DNA of 64,000 nucleotides from Microcystis wesenbergii NRERC-220. GTDB lineage: Bacteria; Cyanobacteriota; Cyanobacteriia; Cyanobacteriales; Microcystaceae. The notes under the pieces are model-generated. The model did no database searches and had not been told where the DNA came from. It saw only the letters and a program-made list of their open reading frames with translations. Made by a program: the position numbers and the translations under genes. Location: contig NZ_JAVSJA010000001.1 of the NCBI RefSeq assembly GCF_032027425.1, forward strand, positions 3,360,001-3,424,000, written 5' to 3'. Within the stretch, counting starts at the first letter, position 1. Each line of letters opens with the position of its first letter. Positions 8,647 through 18,100 of the stretch are shown piece after piece.

Positions 8647-9300
8647 ATGACCTTTACACCAGCTATTGATCCAGATATTGAATACCCAGATAGTGACGGT
8701 AAACCCATGGCCGATAATACCGAACAATATGAATGGATCGTGAAAATTAAAGAAAACCTAGAGATTCTCTTTGCTAATTCTCCTAACGTTTTTATTGCGG
8801 GGGATCTGCTCTGGTATCCCGTCCAAGATAAAAAAATTACTGGACCCGTTGCTCCCGATGTTATGGTAGTATTTGGTCGTCCGAAAGGAAGAAGGGGTTC
8901 CTATAAACAATGGGAAGAAGATAATATTGCTCCTCAAGTGGTCTTTGAAATTCTTTCCCCTTCTAATAGTTTAGAAGAAATGGAGCGAAAACTCCTGTTT
9001 TATCAACGTTATGGAGTGGAAGAATACTATCTCTATGATCCAGATTCTCATAATTTTCAAGGATGGTTGAGACGGGAAGGAATATTAAGTTCTATACCTG
9101 AGATTAAGGGATGGATTAGTCCTCGGTTAAATATCCGATTTGAATTGAGAGGAGATGAGTTAGAAATTTATAGTTTAGATGGTCAGAAATTTTTAACTTC
9201 TATTGAGTTATCTAAAAGGTTAGAACAAGAGCGTCTTAAAGCTGAACGTTTAGCTGAATATATCCGTTCTCTGGGAATTGATCCCGACACTTTATCATGA
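8647..9300 (+). CDS. Uma2-family (DUF820) PD-(D/E)XK endonuclease-like protein
   Basis: 217 residues. The Uma2 fold is shown by VAPDVMVV (D71), then QVVFEILSPSN (E101) and KLLFYQRYGVEEYYLYDP, the usual PD-(D/E)XK core order of this family, which is hugely expanded in cyanobacteria. The C-terminus (after about 185) is a charged helix, KRLEQERLKAERLAEYIRSLG, typical of the family. The substrate is unknown; many members sit alone, as here. The start is supported by a downstream-only frame and upstream A/T-rich spacing. Confidence 0.88.
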   Translation: MTFTPAIDPDIEYPDSDGKPMADNTEQYEWIVKIKENLEILFANSPNVFIAGDLLWYPVQDKKITGPVAPDVMVVFGRPKGRRGSYKQWEEDNIAPQVVFEILSPSNSLEEMERKLLFYQRYGVEEYYLYDPDSHNFQGWLRREGILSSIPEIKGWISPRLNIRFELRGDELEIYSLDGQKFLTSIELSKRLEQERLKAERLAEYIRSLGIDPDTLS

Positions 9301-9414
9301 CATAATTGATGGGTTGCGGTGAATACTAATTAACTGGTAAACTGGCGAAATTATCGTCATTGAACCTAGTCTAGGGCTATACTTAAACTATGTAATCACT
9401 AAAAAAACAAATCT

Positions 9415-10839
9415 ATGAAAGCTTGGGCAAAATCTTTAGAAAAACCAGCAGTGGAATTTTCTGAAACGCAATTAACCTTATTATCGGGGAAAATTCCCGA
9501 TGGATTGCGGGGGAGTCTCTATCGCAATGGTCCGGGGAGATTAGAAAGAGGTAAGCAGAAAGTTGGTCATTGGTTTGATGGAGATGGGGCAGTTTTAGCT
9601 GTAAATTTTCATGATAATGGAGCCAGTGCCACCTATCGTTATGTTCAGACTGCTGGTTATCAGCAAGAAAGCGCCGCTAATCAATATTTATTTCCTAATT
9701 ATGGCATGAATGCCCCCGGCTTTTTTTGGAATAATTGGGGAAAAGAGGTAAAAAATGCCGCTAATACCTCGGTGTTAGCTTTACCAGATAAATTATTAGC
9801 TCTCTGGGAAGGAGGTTTTCCCCATAAATTAGATTTACAATCTTTAGAAACCCTAGGCTTAGATAATTTATCTAGCTTACAAGCAAAGGAAACTTTTTCC
9901 GCTCATCCTAAGCTAGATTTGTCCAGAGGAGAGATTTTTAATTTCGGGGTGACAATCAGTGCCAAAGTTAGTTTAAATCTCTATAAGTCTGACTCCACTG
10001 GTCAAATTATCCAGAAAAAAACTTTTAATTTAGATAGATTGTCTCTGCTGCATGACTTTGTTTTAGCGGGACAGTATCTCGTCTTTTTTGTCCCACCGAT
10101 AAAAGCGGATAAATTATCGATACTGTTGGGATTTAAAACTTTTAGTGATGCCATGCAGTGGCAGCCAGAATTAGGAACAAGAATACTAATTTTTGAGCGA
10201 GATTCTCTGCAATTAGTCAGTGAAAGTGTTACAGATTCATGGTTTCAATGGCACTTCGCTAATGGTTGTGTGAATGACCAAGGCAATCTTGAAATTGTTT
10301 TTGTCCGTTATGACGACTTTAAAACTAATCAATTTTTAAAAGAAGTTGCCACGGGTAAAACCGAAACTTTAGCCATCGGAAAATTGGCAAGTATTACCAT
10401 TAATCCCCTATCAGCAAAGGTAATTAATCAGGAAATTCTCTCGGATTTAAGCTGTGATTTTCCCGTGGTTTCCCCGCAACTGGTGGGACAAAAATGGCAA
10501 AATACTTTTTTAGCTGTCCATCGTCCCGATAGCGATATTCGTCGGGAAATTATCGGACTTCCCGCTTGTTATAATCACTCCACAGGTAAGTTAACTATTG
10601 CCTATCTAGAAAATAACTGTTATGGTAGTGAACCGATTTTTATCTCCGATGGTTTATCTCCAGAAACGGGATGGTTAATCGTCGTGGTTTACGACGGCAA
10701 TAATCACAGCAGCCAAGTAAGAATCTATGATAGTCAGCAGCTAGAAAAAGAACCCCTTTGCTGTCTGCAATTACCCAGTGTTATCCCTCCAGGGTTTCAC
10801 GGTACTTGGCAAGAAAAATCAGAAAAAGGTGCTATTTAG
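9415..10839 (+). CDS. Carotenoid cleavage oxygenase (RPE65/apocarotenoid oxygenase family)
   Basis: 474 residues, usual length for cyanobacterial carotenoid oxygenases, which cleave a conjugated double bond of (apo)carotenoids using Fe(II) held by four histidines. All four are visible: H164 (FSAHPKLD), H213 (LLHDFVL), H280 (WFQWHFANG) and H462 (PPGFHGTW). The N-terminal LRGSLYRNGPG motif is also typical. Regiospecificity (15,15' or other) cannot be read from sequence alone. The last few residues differ from a duplicated stub of the same 3' end at 24029-24091, which ends VSVFF, suggesting the terminus here has been altered. Confidence 0.92.
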   Translation: MKAWAKSLEKPAVEFSETQLTLLSGKIPDGLRGSLYRNGPGRLERGKQKVGHWFDGDGAVLAVNFHDNGASATYRYVQTAGYQQESAANQYLFPNYGMNAPGFFWNNWGKEVKNAANTSVLALPDKLLALWEGGFPHKLDLQSLETLGLDNLSSLQAKETFSAHPKLDLSRGEIFNFGVTISAKVSLNLYKSDSTGQIIQKKTFNLDRLSLLHDFVLAGQYLVFFVPPIKADKLSILLGFKTFSDAMQWQPELGTRILIFERDSLQLVSESVTDSWFQWHFANGCVNDQGNLEIVFVRYDDFKTNQFLKEVATGKTETLAIGKLASITINPLSAKVINQEILSDLSCDFPVVSPQLVGQKWQNTFLAVHRPDSDIRREIIGLPACYNHSTGKLTIAYLENNCYGSEPIFISDGLSPETGWLIVVVYDGNNHSSQVRIYDSQQLEKEPLCCLQLPSVIPPGFHGTWQEKSEKGAI

Positions 10840-10866
10840 AAAACGGGTTTCTGCGAGAAACTATTT

Positions 10867-10899
10867 AGAAAACGGTTTTTTTCGAGAAACCTGTTTTCT
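10867..10899. terminator. Hairpin downstream of the carotenoid oxygenase gene
   Basis: AGAAAACGGTTT pairs with AAACCTGTTTTCT around a short loop, starting 28 bp after the stop. The same hairpin type (AGAAAACGGGTT) recurs after the Rpn relic at 12075-12107, so it is a dispersed terminator-like repeat. Confidence 0.5.
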
Positions 10900-10913
10900 G
10901 GACTTGTGAGAGA

Positions 10914-10979
10914 GAAGCTTTATTCGATTTCTCTACGGTTGAAGATTTAATCAATTGGTTAAATACTTTAACTGCCTAG
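10914..10979 (+). pseudogene. C-terminal stub of an Rpn/DUF4351-family protein
   Basis: Twenty-one codons and a stop read EALFDFSTVEDLINWLNTLTA, which resembles the C-terminal signature (ALLDF, then EDL, then WL) of DUF4351-bearing Rpn-like proteins common in Microcystis. Nothing upstream continues the frame, so it is a stub left after deletion. Confidence 0.5.
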
Positions 10980-11029
10980 CTTTGACGTTAGCGATATCCT
11001 TCTGACAACAACCCACTAAAATTGTCATA

Positions 11030-12058
11030 ATGAAACAAACAACCGCCAATTATGATGAACCTTGAAAAGAAGCATTAACCGAGTATTTTGAAGCGTTTTT
11101 ATACTTCTTTTTTTCTGAAGTTCACCAACTAATTGATTGGACAAAAACTCCCGAATCCCTAGAAAAAGAACTCAAACGGATTACCGCTTCAGCAAAGACA
11201 AAAAAACGTTTCGCTCACAAACTCTATAAAGTCTGGTTACTCAGTGGAGAAGAAGTCTGGATTTTGATTCATATTGAAATTCAAAGCCAATACGAAGAAA
11301 ATTTCCCTCAGAGGATGTATATTTATAACTATCGGGCTTTTGATTTGTATCAGAAACCGGTTATCAGTCTCGCTATATTAGGAGATGAACGAGTAAATTG
11401 GCGACCAGATTCCTATAATTATACTATCGCTGGTTGTGAAGTCAGCCTCAAATTCCCAACGGTTAAATTACTGGACTATGAGGAAAGCTGGTCAGAACTA
11501 GAAACAAGTAGCAATCCCTTTGCTATAATAGTCATGGCACACCTGAAAACAAAAGCGACTACTGGGAAGCTGCCAGAACGGGAACAGTGGAAGTGGAGGT
11601 TAATCAGGGGATTGTATGAAAAGGAGTTCGAGAGGGAACAGATAGTTAAACTGTTTGAAATCATCGACAATATGATGACTTTATCAACTGAATTGCAGAC
11701 AAGTTTAGAGAGTAAAATCAAACAATTTGAGGAGGAAAGAACCATGGCTTTAATGAGTAATATGGAGTTACGAGGAATAGAACGCGGTAAGGAAATTGGC
11801 AAGGAAATTGGTAAGGAAATTGGCAAGGAAATTGGTAAGGAAATTGGCAAGGAAATTGGCAAGGAAATTGGCGCGTTAGAAAAAAGCCGCGATGACATCA
11901 AAACAGTTTTAACTGTGCGTTTTGGACAAATTTCTTCAGAAATTGAAGAGATAATCGGCAAAATCACTAACCCTACTATCTTAGAAGAGCTACTAAAATT
12001 AGCAGCTACCGCTAATTCTCTCGCAGAATTTAAGCAGTCTTTCGCAAGAATCCAATAA
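11030..12058 (+). pseudogene. Rpn-family PD-(D/E)XK nuclease/transposase-like gene broken by a nonsense codon
   Basis: From the ATG at 11030 the frame reads MKQTTANYDEP, then TGA at 11063-11065, then KEALTEYFEAFLYFFF and on without interruption to 12058. The stop sits where Trp would be a one-base change (TGG to TGA). Rpn proteins are PD-(D/E)XK nucleases promoting RecA-independent recombination; the E-x-Q catalytic segment is HIEIQSQ (E83/Q85 counted from 11030). No ATG or GTG follows the stop before this segment, only a TTG at 11264 that would start inside the active site. The C-terminal third has seven KEIG repeats followed by a helical region. Probably inactive, although restart or readthrough is possible. 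Confidence 0.8.
11789..11872 (+). repeat. 12-bp coding tandem repeat (seven AAGGAAATTGG[C/T] units)
   Basis: Seven 12-bp units encode seven KEIG tetrapeptides inside the Rpn relic. Such variable charged repeats are characteristic of Rpn C-terminal regions and are prone to slippage; 12 is a multiple of three, so length changes keep the frame. Confidence 0.9.
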
Positions 12059-12074
12059 TCTTATCCTAATATCT

Positions 12075-12107
12075 AGAAAACGGGTTTCTCGAAGGAACCC
12101 GTTTTCT
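12075..12107 (+). terminator. Hairpin terminator after the Rpn-family relic
   Basis: A perfect 12-bp stem (AGAAAACGGGTT / AACCCGTTTTCT) with a 9-nt loop starts 16 bp after the stop codon. The T-rich 3' arm suits intrinsic termination, though a clean U-tract is missing. Confidence 0.65.
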
Positions 12108-12197
12108 TGTATAAATGTTAATTTTTGTCATAGCACCCTTGAAAGATTGGGGATTTTTTGCATAAAATAGCACCAGTCATCCTCTGCGTTCAATGTC

Positions 12198-15100
12198 ATG
12201 AATTCTACCCTGTTGCCGCTTCTTCCTGCTGTTTACGATATTTTGTTCGATTTCGCTCAATCTGATGGTTTTTGGGCAAATTTAGAAACTGCTTTTGGCA
12301 CAAACTATGATGTGGTTAAAGCGACGCAATTACGACAGCAGTGGCAAAGTCGAGATTTTAGTCAACTTCCCCCTATTACAGTTAAAAACCTTGGCAATTC
12401 AGGGATTTTCGGCGCATATTCCAGCAGTACCAATAGGATTTATATTTCTCAAGCGCTGATTGATTCGGGGGACGCTACCACCCTCAGCGCGGTGTTATTA
12501 GAAGAAATTGGGCATTTTATCGACGCGCAAATCAACAGCAGCGATACGCCGGGGGATGAGGGGCAGTTATTTTCGGCGTTGGTGCGGGGAGAAGTGCTGA
12601 CAGAGGAGCAAATCGCGGCGATACGAGAGGAAAATGACGCGGCGACTATTACGGTTGATGGGCAAGCGATTAGTGTGGAAATGGCCTTTAGTACCCCTAC
12701 TAACTTTACTGTGGGGAGTTCTGCCTATTCAGTGACAGTAGGGGACTTCAACGGCGACGGCAAATCCGATTTGGCTGTGGCGAACCGCATCAGCCAAAAC
12801 GTCTCGGTGCTATTAGGAACCGGCACGGGCAGTTTTGGCACGCCCACTAACTTTACTGTGGGGAATGAACCCTTTTCCGTGACAGTAGGGGACTTCAACG
12901 GCGACGGCAAATCCGATTTGGCTGTGGCGAACAATTTCAACGGCACCGTCTCAGTGCTATTAGGAACCGGTACGGGCAGTTTCGGTACTGCCACTAACTT
13001 TATTGTGGGGAGTGTTCCCCGTTCCGTGACGGTAGGGGACTTCAACGGCGACGGCAAATCCGATTTGGCTGTGGCGAACTATGGCAGCAACACCGTCTCA
13101 ATTCTCTTAGGTACAGGTACAGGTAGCTTTGGCATCGTCACTAACTTTGCTGTGGGGGCTGGTCCCCTTTCCGTGAGGGTAGGGGACTTCAACAGCGACG
13201 GCAAATCCGATTTGGCTGTGGCGAACTTTTACAGCAACAACGTCTCGGTGCTATTAGGAACCGGCACGGGCAGTTTTGGACCCGCCACCAACTTTTTCGT
13301 GGGGATTAGTCCCACTTCCGTGACGGTAGGGGACTTCAACGGCGACGGCAAATCCGATTTGGCAACGGCGAACTTTAACAGCGGCAACGTATCAGTGCTA
13401 TTAGGAACCGGTACGGGCAGTTTCGGCACCGCCACTAACTTTACTGTGGGGAGTTATCCCTTGTCCGTGACGGTAGGAGACTTCAACAGCGACGGCAAAT
13501 CCGATTTGGCAACGGGGAACTATTTTGGCAACAGCGTATCAGTGCTATTAGGAACCGGTACGGGCAGTTTCGGCACCGCCACTGACTTTACTGTGGGGAG
13601 TTTTCCCCGTTCCGTGACGGTAGGGGACTTCAACGGCGACGGCAAATCTGACTTGGCAACGGCAACCTCTAACAGCAACAACGTCTCAGTCATCCTCAAT
13701 ACCACCCCCAAAATCACCATCGCCTCCGGCACCAACCCCGTAGAAGGGGGAACCGTCGGCACCTTCATCATCAGCCTAGACACCCCCGCGCCTACGGGTG
13801 GGATAGTAGTCAACTTCAACACCACTGGCAGTACCGCCACCATTCCCGCCGACTATTCCCTCACTGCTGGCACAAATATCACCGCAGTAACCGCCAACAC
13901 CTTCACCATCGCCGCCGGAGCCACCACCGCCACCCTCAACGTGGTCGCCGTATCCGATGCGGTAAGTGACCCCAACGAAACCGTCAAAGTCAACCTGACA
14001 TCGGGGGGAGACTACATCCTCGGTGCCAACTCCAGCACCAGCTTTAATCCTGCTACTAACTTTTACCTGGGGATTCCCGATTTCGTGACGGTAGGGGACT
14101 TCAACAGCGACGGCAAATCCGATTTGGCTGTAGCGAACCCTAACTTTAACAACGTATCGGTGCTATTAGGAACCGGCACAGGCAGTTTTGGTGCTGCCAC
14201 TAACTTTACTGTGGGCAGTAGTCCCCGTTCCGTGACGGTAGGAGACTTCAACGGCGACGGCAAATCCGATTTGGCTATGACGAACTGGAACAGCAACAAC
14301 GTCTCAGTGCTATTAGGAACCGGCACGGGCAGTTTTGGCACCCCCACTAACTTTTCCGCGGGGAGTCGTCCCTTTTCCGTGACGGTAGGAGACTTCAACG
14401 GCGACGGCAAATCCGATTTGGCTGTGGCGAACCGTTACAGCGACAACGTCTCGGTGCTGTTAGGAACCGGCACGGGTAGTTTTGGCACGCCCACTAACTT
14501 TTCCGTGGGGTTTAGTCCCGATTCCGTGACGGTAGGAGACTTCAACGGCGACGGCAAATCCGATTTGGCTACGGCGAACCGGAACGGCTACAACGTATCA
14601 GTGTTATTAGGAACCGGCACGGGCAGTTTTGGACCCGCTACCAACTTTTCCGTGGGGAATGGTCCCAATTCCGTGACGGTAGGAGACTTCAACGGCGACG
14701 GCAAATCCGACTTGGCTGTGGCGAACTATTTCGGCAACAACGTCTCAGTGTTATTAGGAACCGGCACGGGCAGTTTTGGACCCGCTACCAACTTTTCCGT
14801 GGGGAATCGTCCCAATTCCGTGACGGTAGGAGACTTCAACGGCGACGGCAAATCCGACTTGGCTGTGGCGAACTATTTCGGCAACAACGTCTCAGTGCTA
14901 TTAGGAACCGGCACGGGCAGTTTTGGACCCGCTACCAACTTTTCCGTGGGGTTTGGTTCCCGTTCCTTGACGGTAGGGGACTTCAACGGCGACGGCAAAT
15001 TGGATTTGGCTACGGCGAACATTAACAGCGGCAACGTATCAATCCTCCTCAATGCTGACCCCACCGCTACCGTCACCATTACCGATGTTTCTCAACCCGC

Positions 15101-18100
15101 AATTTCTCTTACTATCAACGATGTAACCCTTACCGAAGGCAATAGCGGCACCACTAACGCGGTCTTTACCGTGAGCCTTTCTAGTGCTGCTAGTACGGTT
15201 GTTAGCGTCAACTACGCCACCGCTAACGGTACAGCCACCGCCGGAACCGATTACACTGCTATTCCTACCACCACCTTAACCTTCAATCCGGGAGAAACTT
15301 CTAAAACGATTACAGTTGCAGTTAATGGCGATAACCAAGTTGAACTCAATGAGACATTTTTCCTCAATCTCAGCAATTTACAAGCCAATGGCAGTAATGT
15401 CACCCTAGCTGATAATCAAGGTCAGGGAACGATTACCAATGATGATGAGCGCCCCAAAATCACCATCGCCTCCGGCACCAACCCCGTAGAAGGGGGAACC
15501 GTCGGCACCTTTATCATCAGCCTAGACACCCCCGCGCCCACGGGTGGGATAGTAGTCAACTTCAACACCACCGGCAGTACCGCCACCATTCTCGCCGACT
15601 ATTCCCTCACTGCTGGCACAAATACCACCGCAGTAACCGCCAACACCTTCACCATCGCCGCCGGAGCCACCACCGCCACCCTCAACGTTGTCGCTGTAGC
15701 GGATGCGGTAAATGACCCCAACGAAACCGTCAAAGTCAACCTGACATCGGGGGGAGACTACATCCTTGGTGCCAACTCCAGCACCAGCTTTAACCCTGCC
15801 ACTAACTTTGCTGCGGGGATTAGTCCCCAGTCCGTGACAGTAGGGGACTTCAACGGCGACGGCAAATCCGATTTGGCTGTGGCGAACGATTTCAGCAGCA
15901 CCGTCTCAGTGCTATTAGGAACCGGTACAGGCAGTTTTGGCACCGCCACTGACTTTTCCGTGGGGAGTCGTCCCTTTTCCGTGACGGTAGGGGACTTCAA
16001 CGGCGACGGCAAATCTGACTTGGCAACGGCGAACCGTGGCGGCAACAACGTATCGGTGCTATTAGGAACCGGTACGGGCAGTTTTGGACCTGCCACCAAC
16101 TTTTCCGTGGGGATTAGTCCCTTTTCCGTGACGGTAGGGGACTTCAACGGCGACGGCAAATCCGATTTGGCAACGGCGAACTTGTACAGCAACAACGTAT
16201 CGGTGTTATTCGGAACCGGTACAGGCAGTTTCGGCACCGCCACTAACTTTTCCGTGGGGAGTTTTCCCCGTTCCGTGACAGTAGGGGACTTCAACGGCGA
16301 CGGCAAATCCGATTTGGCTGTGGCGAACGCTAACAGCAGCTACGTCTCAGTGTTATTAGGAACCGGCACGGGCAGTTTTGGCACCGCCACTAACTTTTCC
16401 GTGGGGATTACTCCCGGTTCCGTAACAATAGGGGACTTCAACGGCGACGGCAAATCCGATTTGGCAACGGCGAACTATTTGGGCAACAGCGTATCGGTAC
16501 TATTAGGAACCGGCACGGGCAGTTTTGGACCCGCCACTAACTTTTCCGTGGGGAGTCGTCCCACTTCCGTGACGGTAGGAGACTTCAACGGCGACGGCAA
16601 ATCCGATTTGGCAACGGCGAACTTGAACGGTGGCAACGTCTCAGTGTTATTAGGAACTGGCACGGGCAGTTTCGGTACTGCCACTAACTTTACCGTGGGG
16701 AGTTATCCCACTTCCGTGACGGTAGGGAACTTCAACGGCGACGGCAAATCCGATTTGGCTACGGCGAACAGTTACGGCAACAACGTCTCAGTCCTCCTCA
16801 ATGCCGACCCCACCGCTACCGTCACCATTACCGATGTTTCTCAACCCGCAATTTCTCTTTCCATCAACGATGTTACCGTTACCGAAGGCAATAGCGGGAC
16901 AACCAATGCAGTCTTTACCGTGAGCCTTTCTAGTGCCGCCAGTACGGTTGTTAGCGTCGATTATGCCACCGCTAACGGTACAGCCACCGCCGGAACCGAT
17001 TACACTGCTATTCCTCCCACCACCTTAACCTTCAATCCGGGAGAAACTTCTAAAACGATTACAGTTCCAGTCAATGGCGATAACCAAGTTGAACTCAATG
17101 AGACATTTTTCCTCAATCTCAGTAATTTACAAACCAATGGCAGTAACGTTACCTTAGCCGATAATCAGGGACAGGGAACGATTACTGATGATGACAGTGC
17201 ATCTATTGCGATTACTGATGTCACAGTAACAGAAGGAAATAGTGGGACAACTAATGCAGTATTTACTGTCACTCTTTCTAATGCAGTTGATACAGCAGTA
17301 ACGGTTAATTACGCCACAGCCAATGGAACCGCTACGACAACAGATAATGATTATATAGGGATTGCTGCTACTCCCTTAATCTTCAATGCTGGTGAGACTT
17401 CTAAGACGATTACTGTTGCTGTTAATGGCGATAACCAAGTTGAAAGTAACGAGACTTTCTTCGTTAATCTGAGTAATTTACAAACCAATGGTCGTAACGT
17501 CACCTTAGCCGATAATCAGGGACAGGGAACAATTCTCAATGACGATACCAGTGTGACTCTTGCGGTTGCTCCTAGTAGTGTTACTGAAGACGGGACAAGT
17601 AATCTCATCTACATCTTCACTCGTACCGGAGTAACAAGTAATGCTTTAACGGTTAACTATAGTATTGGTGGGACAGCAACCAACGGAACCGATTACACTT
17701 TGCTTCCTACCAGTGTCACCTTCGAGGCTAATTTTACAACTGCGACTGTAACAGTTGACCCGACTGCTGATACTACTGTTGAAGCGGATGAAACCGTCGC
17801 TTTAACTCTCACTGCGGGGACTGATTATACGATAGGTACGACTACCGCAGTTACGGGGACAATTACGAATGACGATACCAGTGTCACCCTTGCTGTTTCT
17901 CCTGCAAGTGTCACCGAAGATGGGACAAGTAATCTGGTTTATACCTTCACCCGTAGCGGAGTAATAGCTAACGCTTTAACAGTCAATTACACCCTCGGAG
18001 GGACAGCTACTCTTAATACCGACTACACTCGCAGCGGGACTAACAATACTGTCACCTTCGCAGCTAATGCTACTACTGCTACCGTAATCGTTGACCCGAC

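Noticed and set aside
11476-11967. 163-codon frame on the minus strand opposite the Rpn relic
   Set aside because: It mirrors the KEIG repeat (giving SLPI repeats) and has no independent features; it is a shadow.
12725-16684. Several minus-strand frames inside the giant gene (SDLPSPLKSPTV repeats)
   Set aside because: They are the antisense reading of the 147-bp FG-GAP repeats, all alike and without starts of their own.
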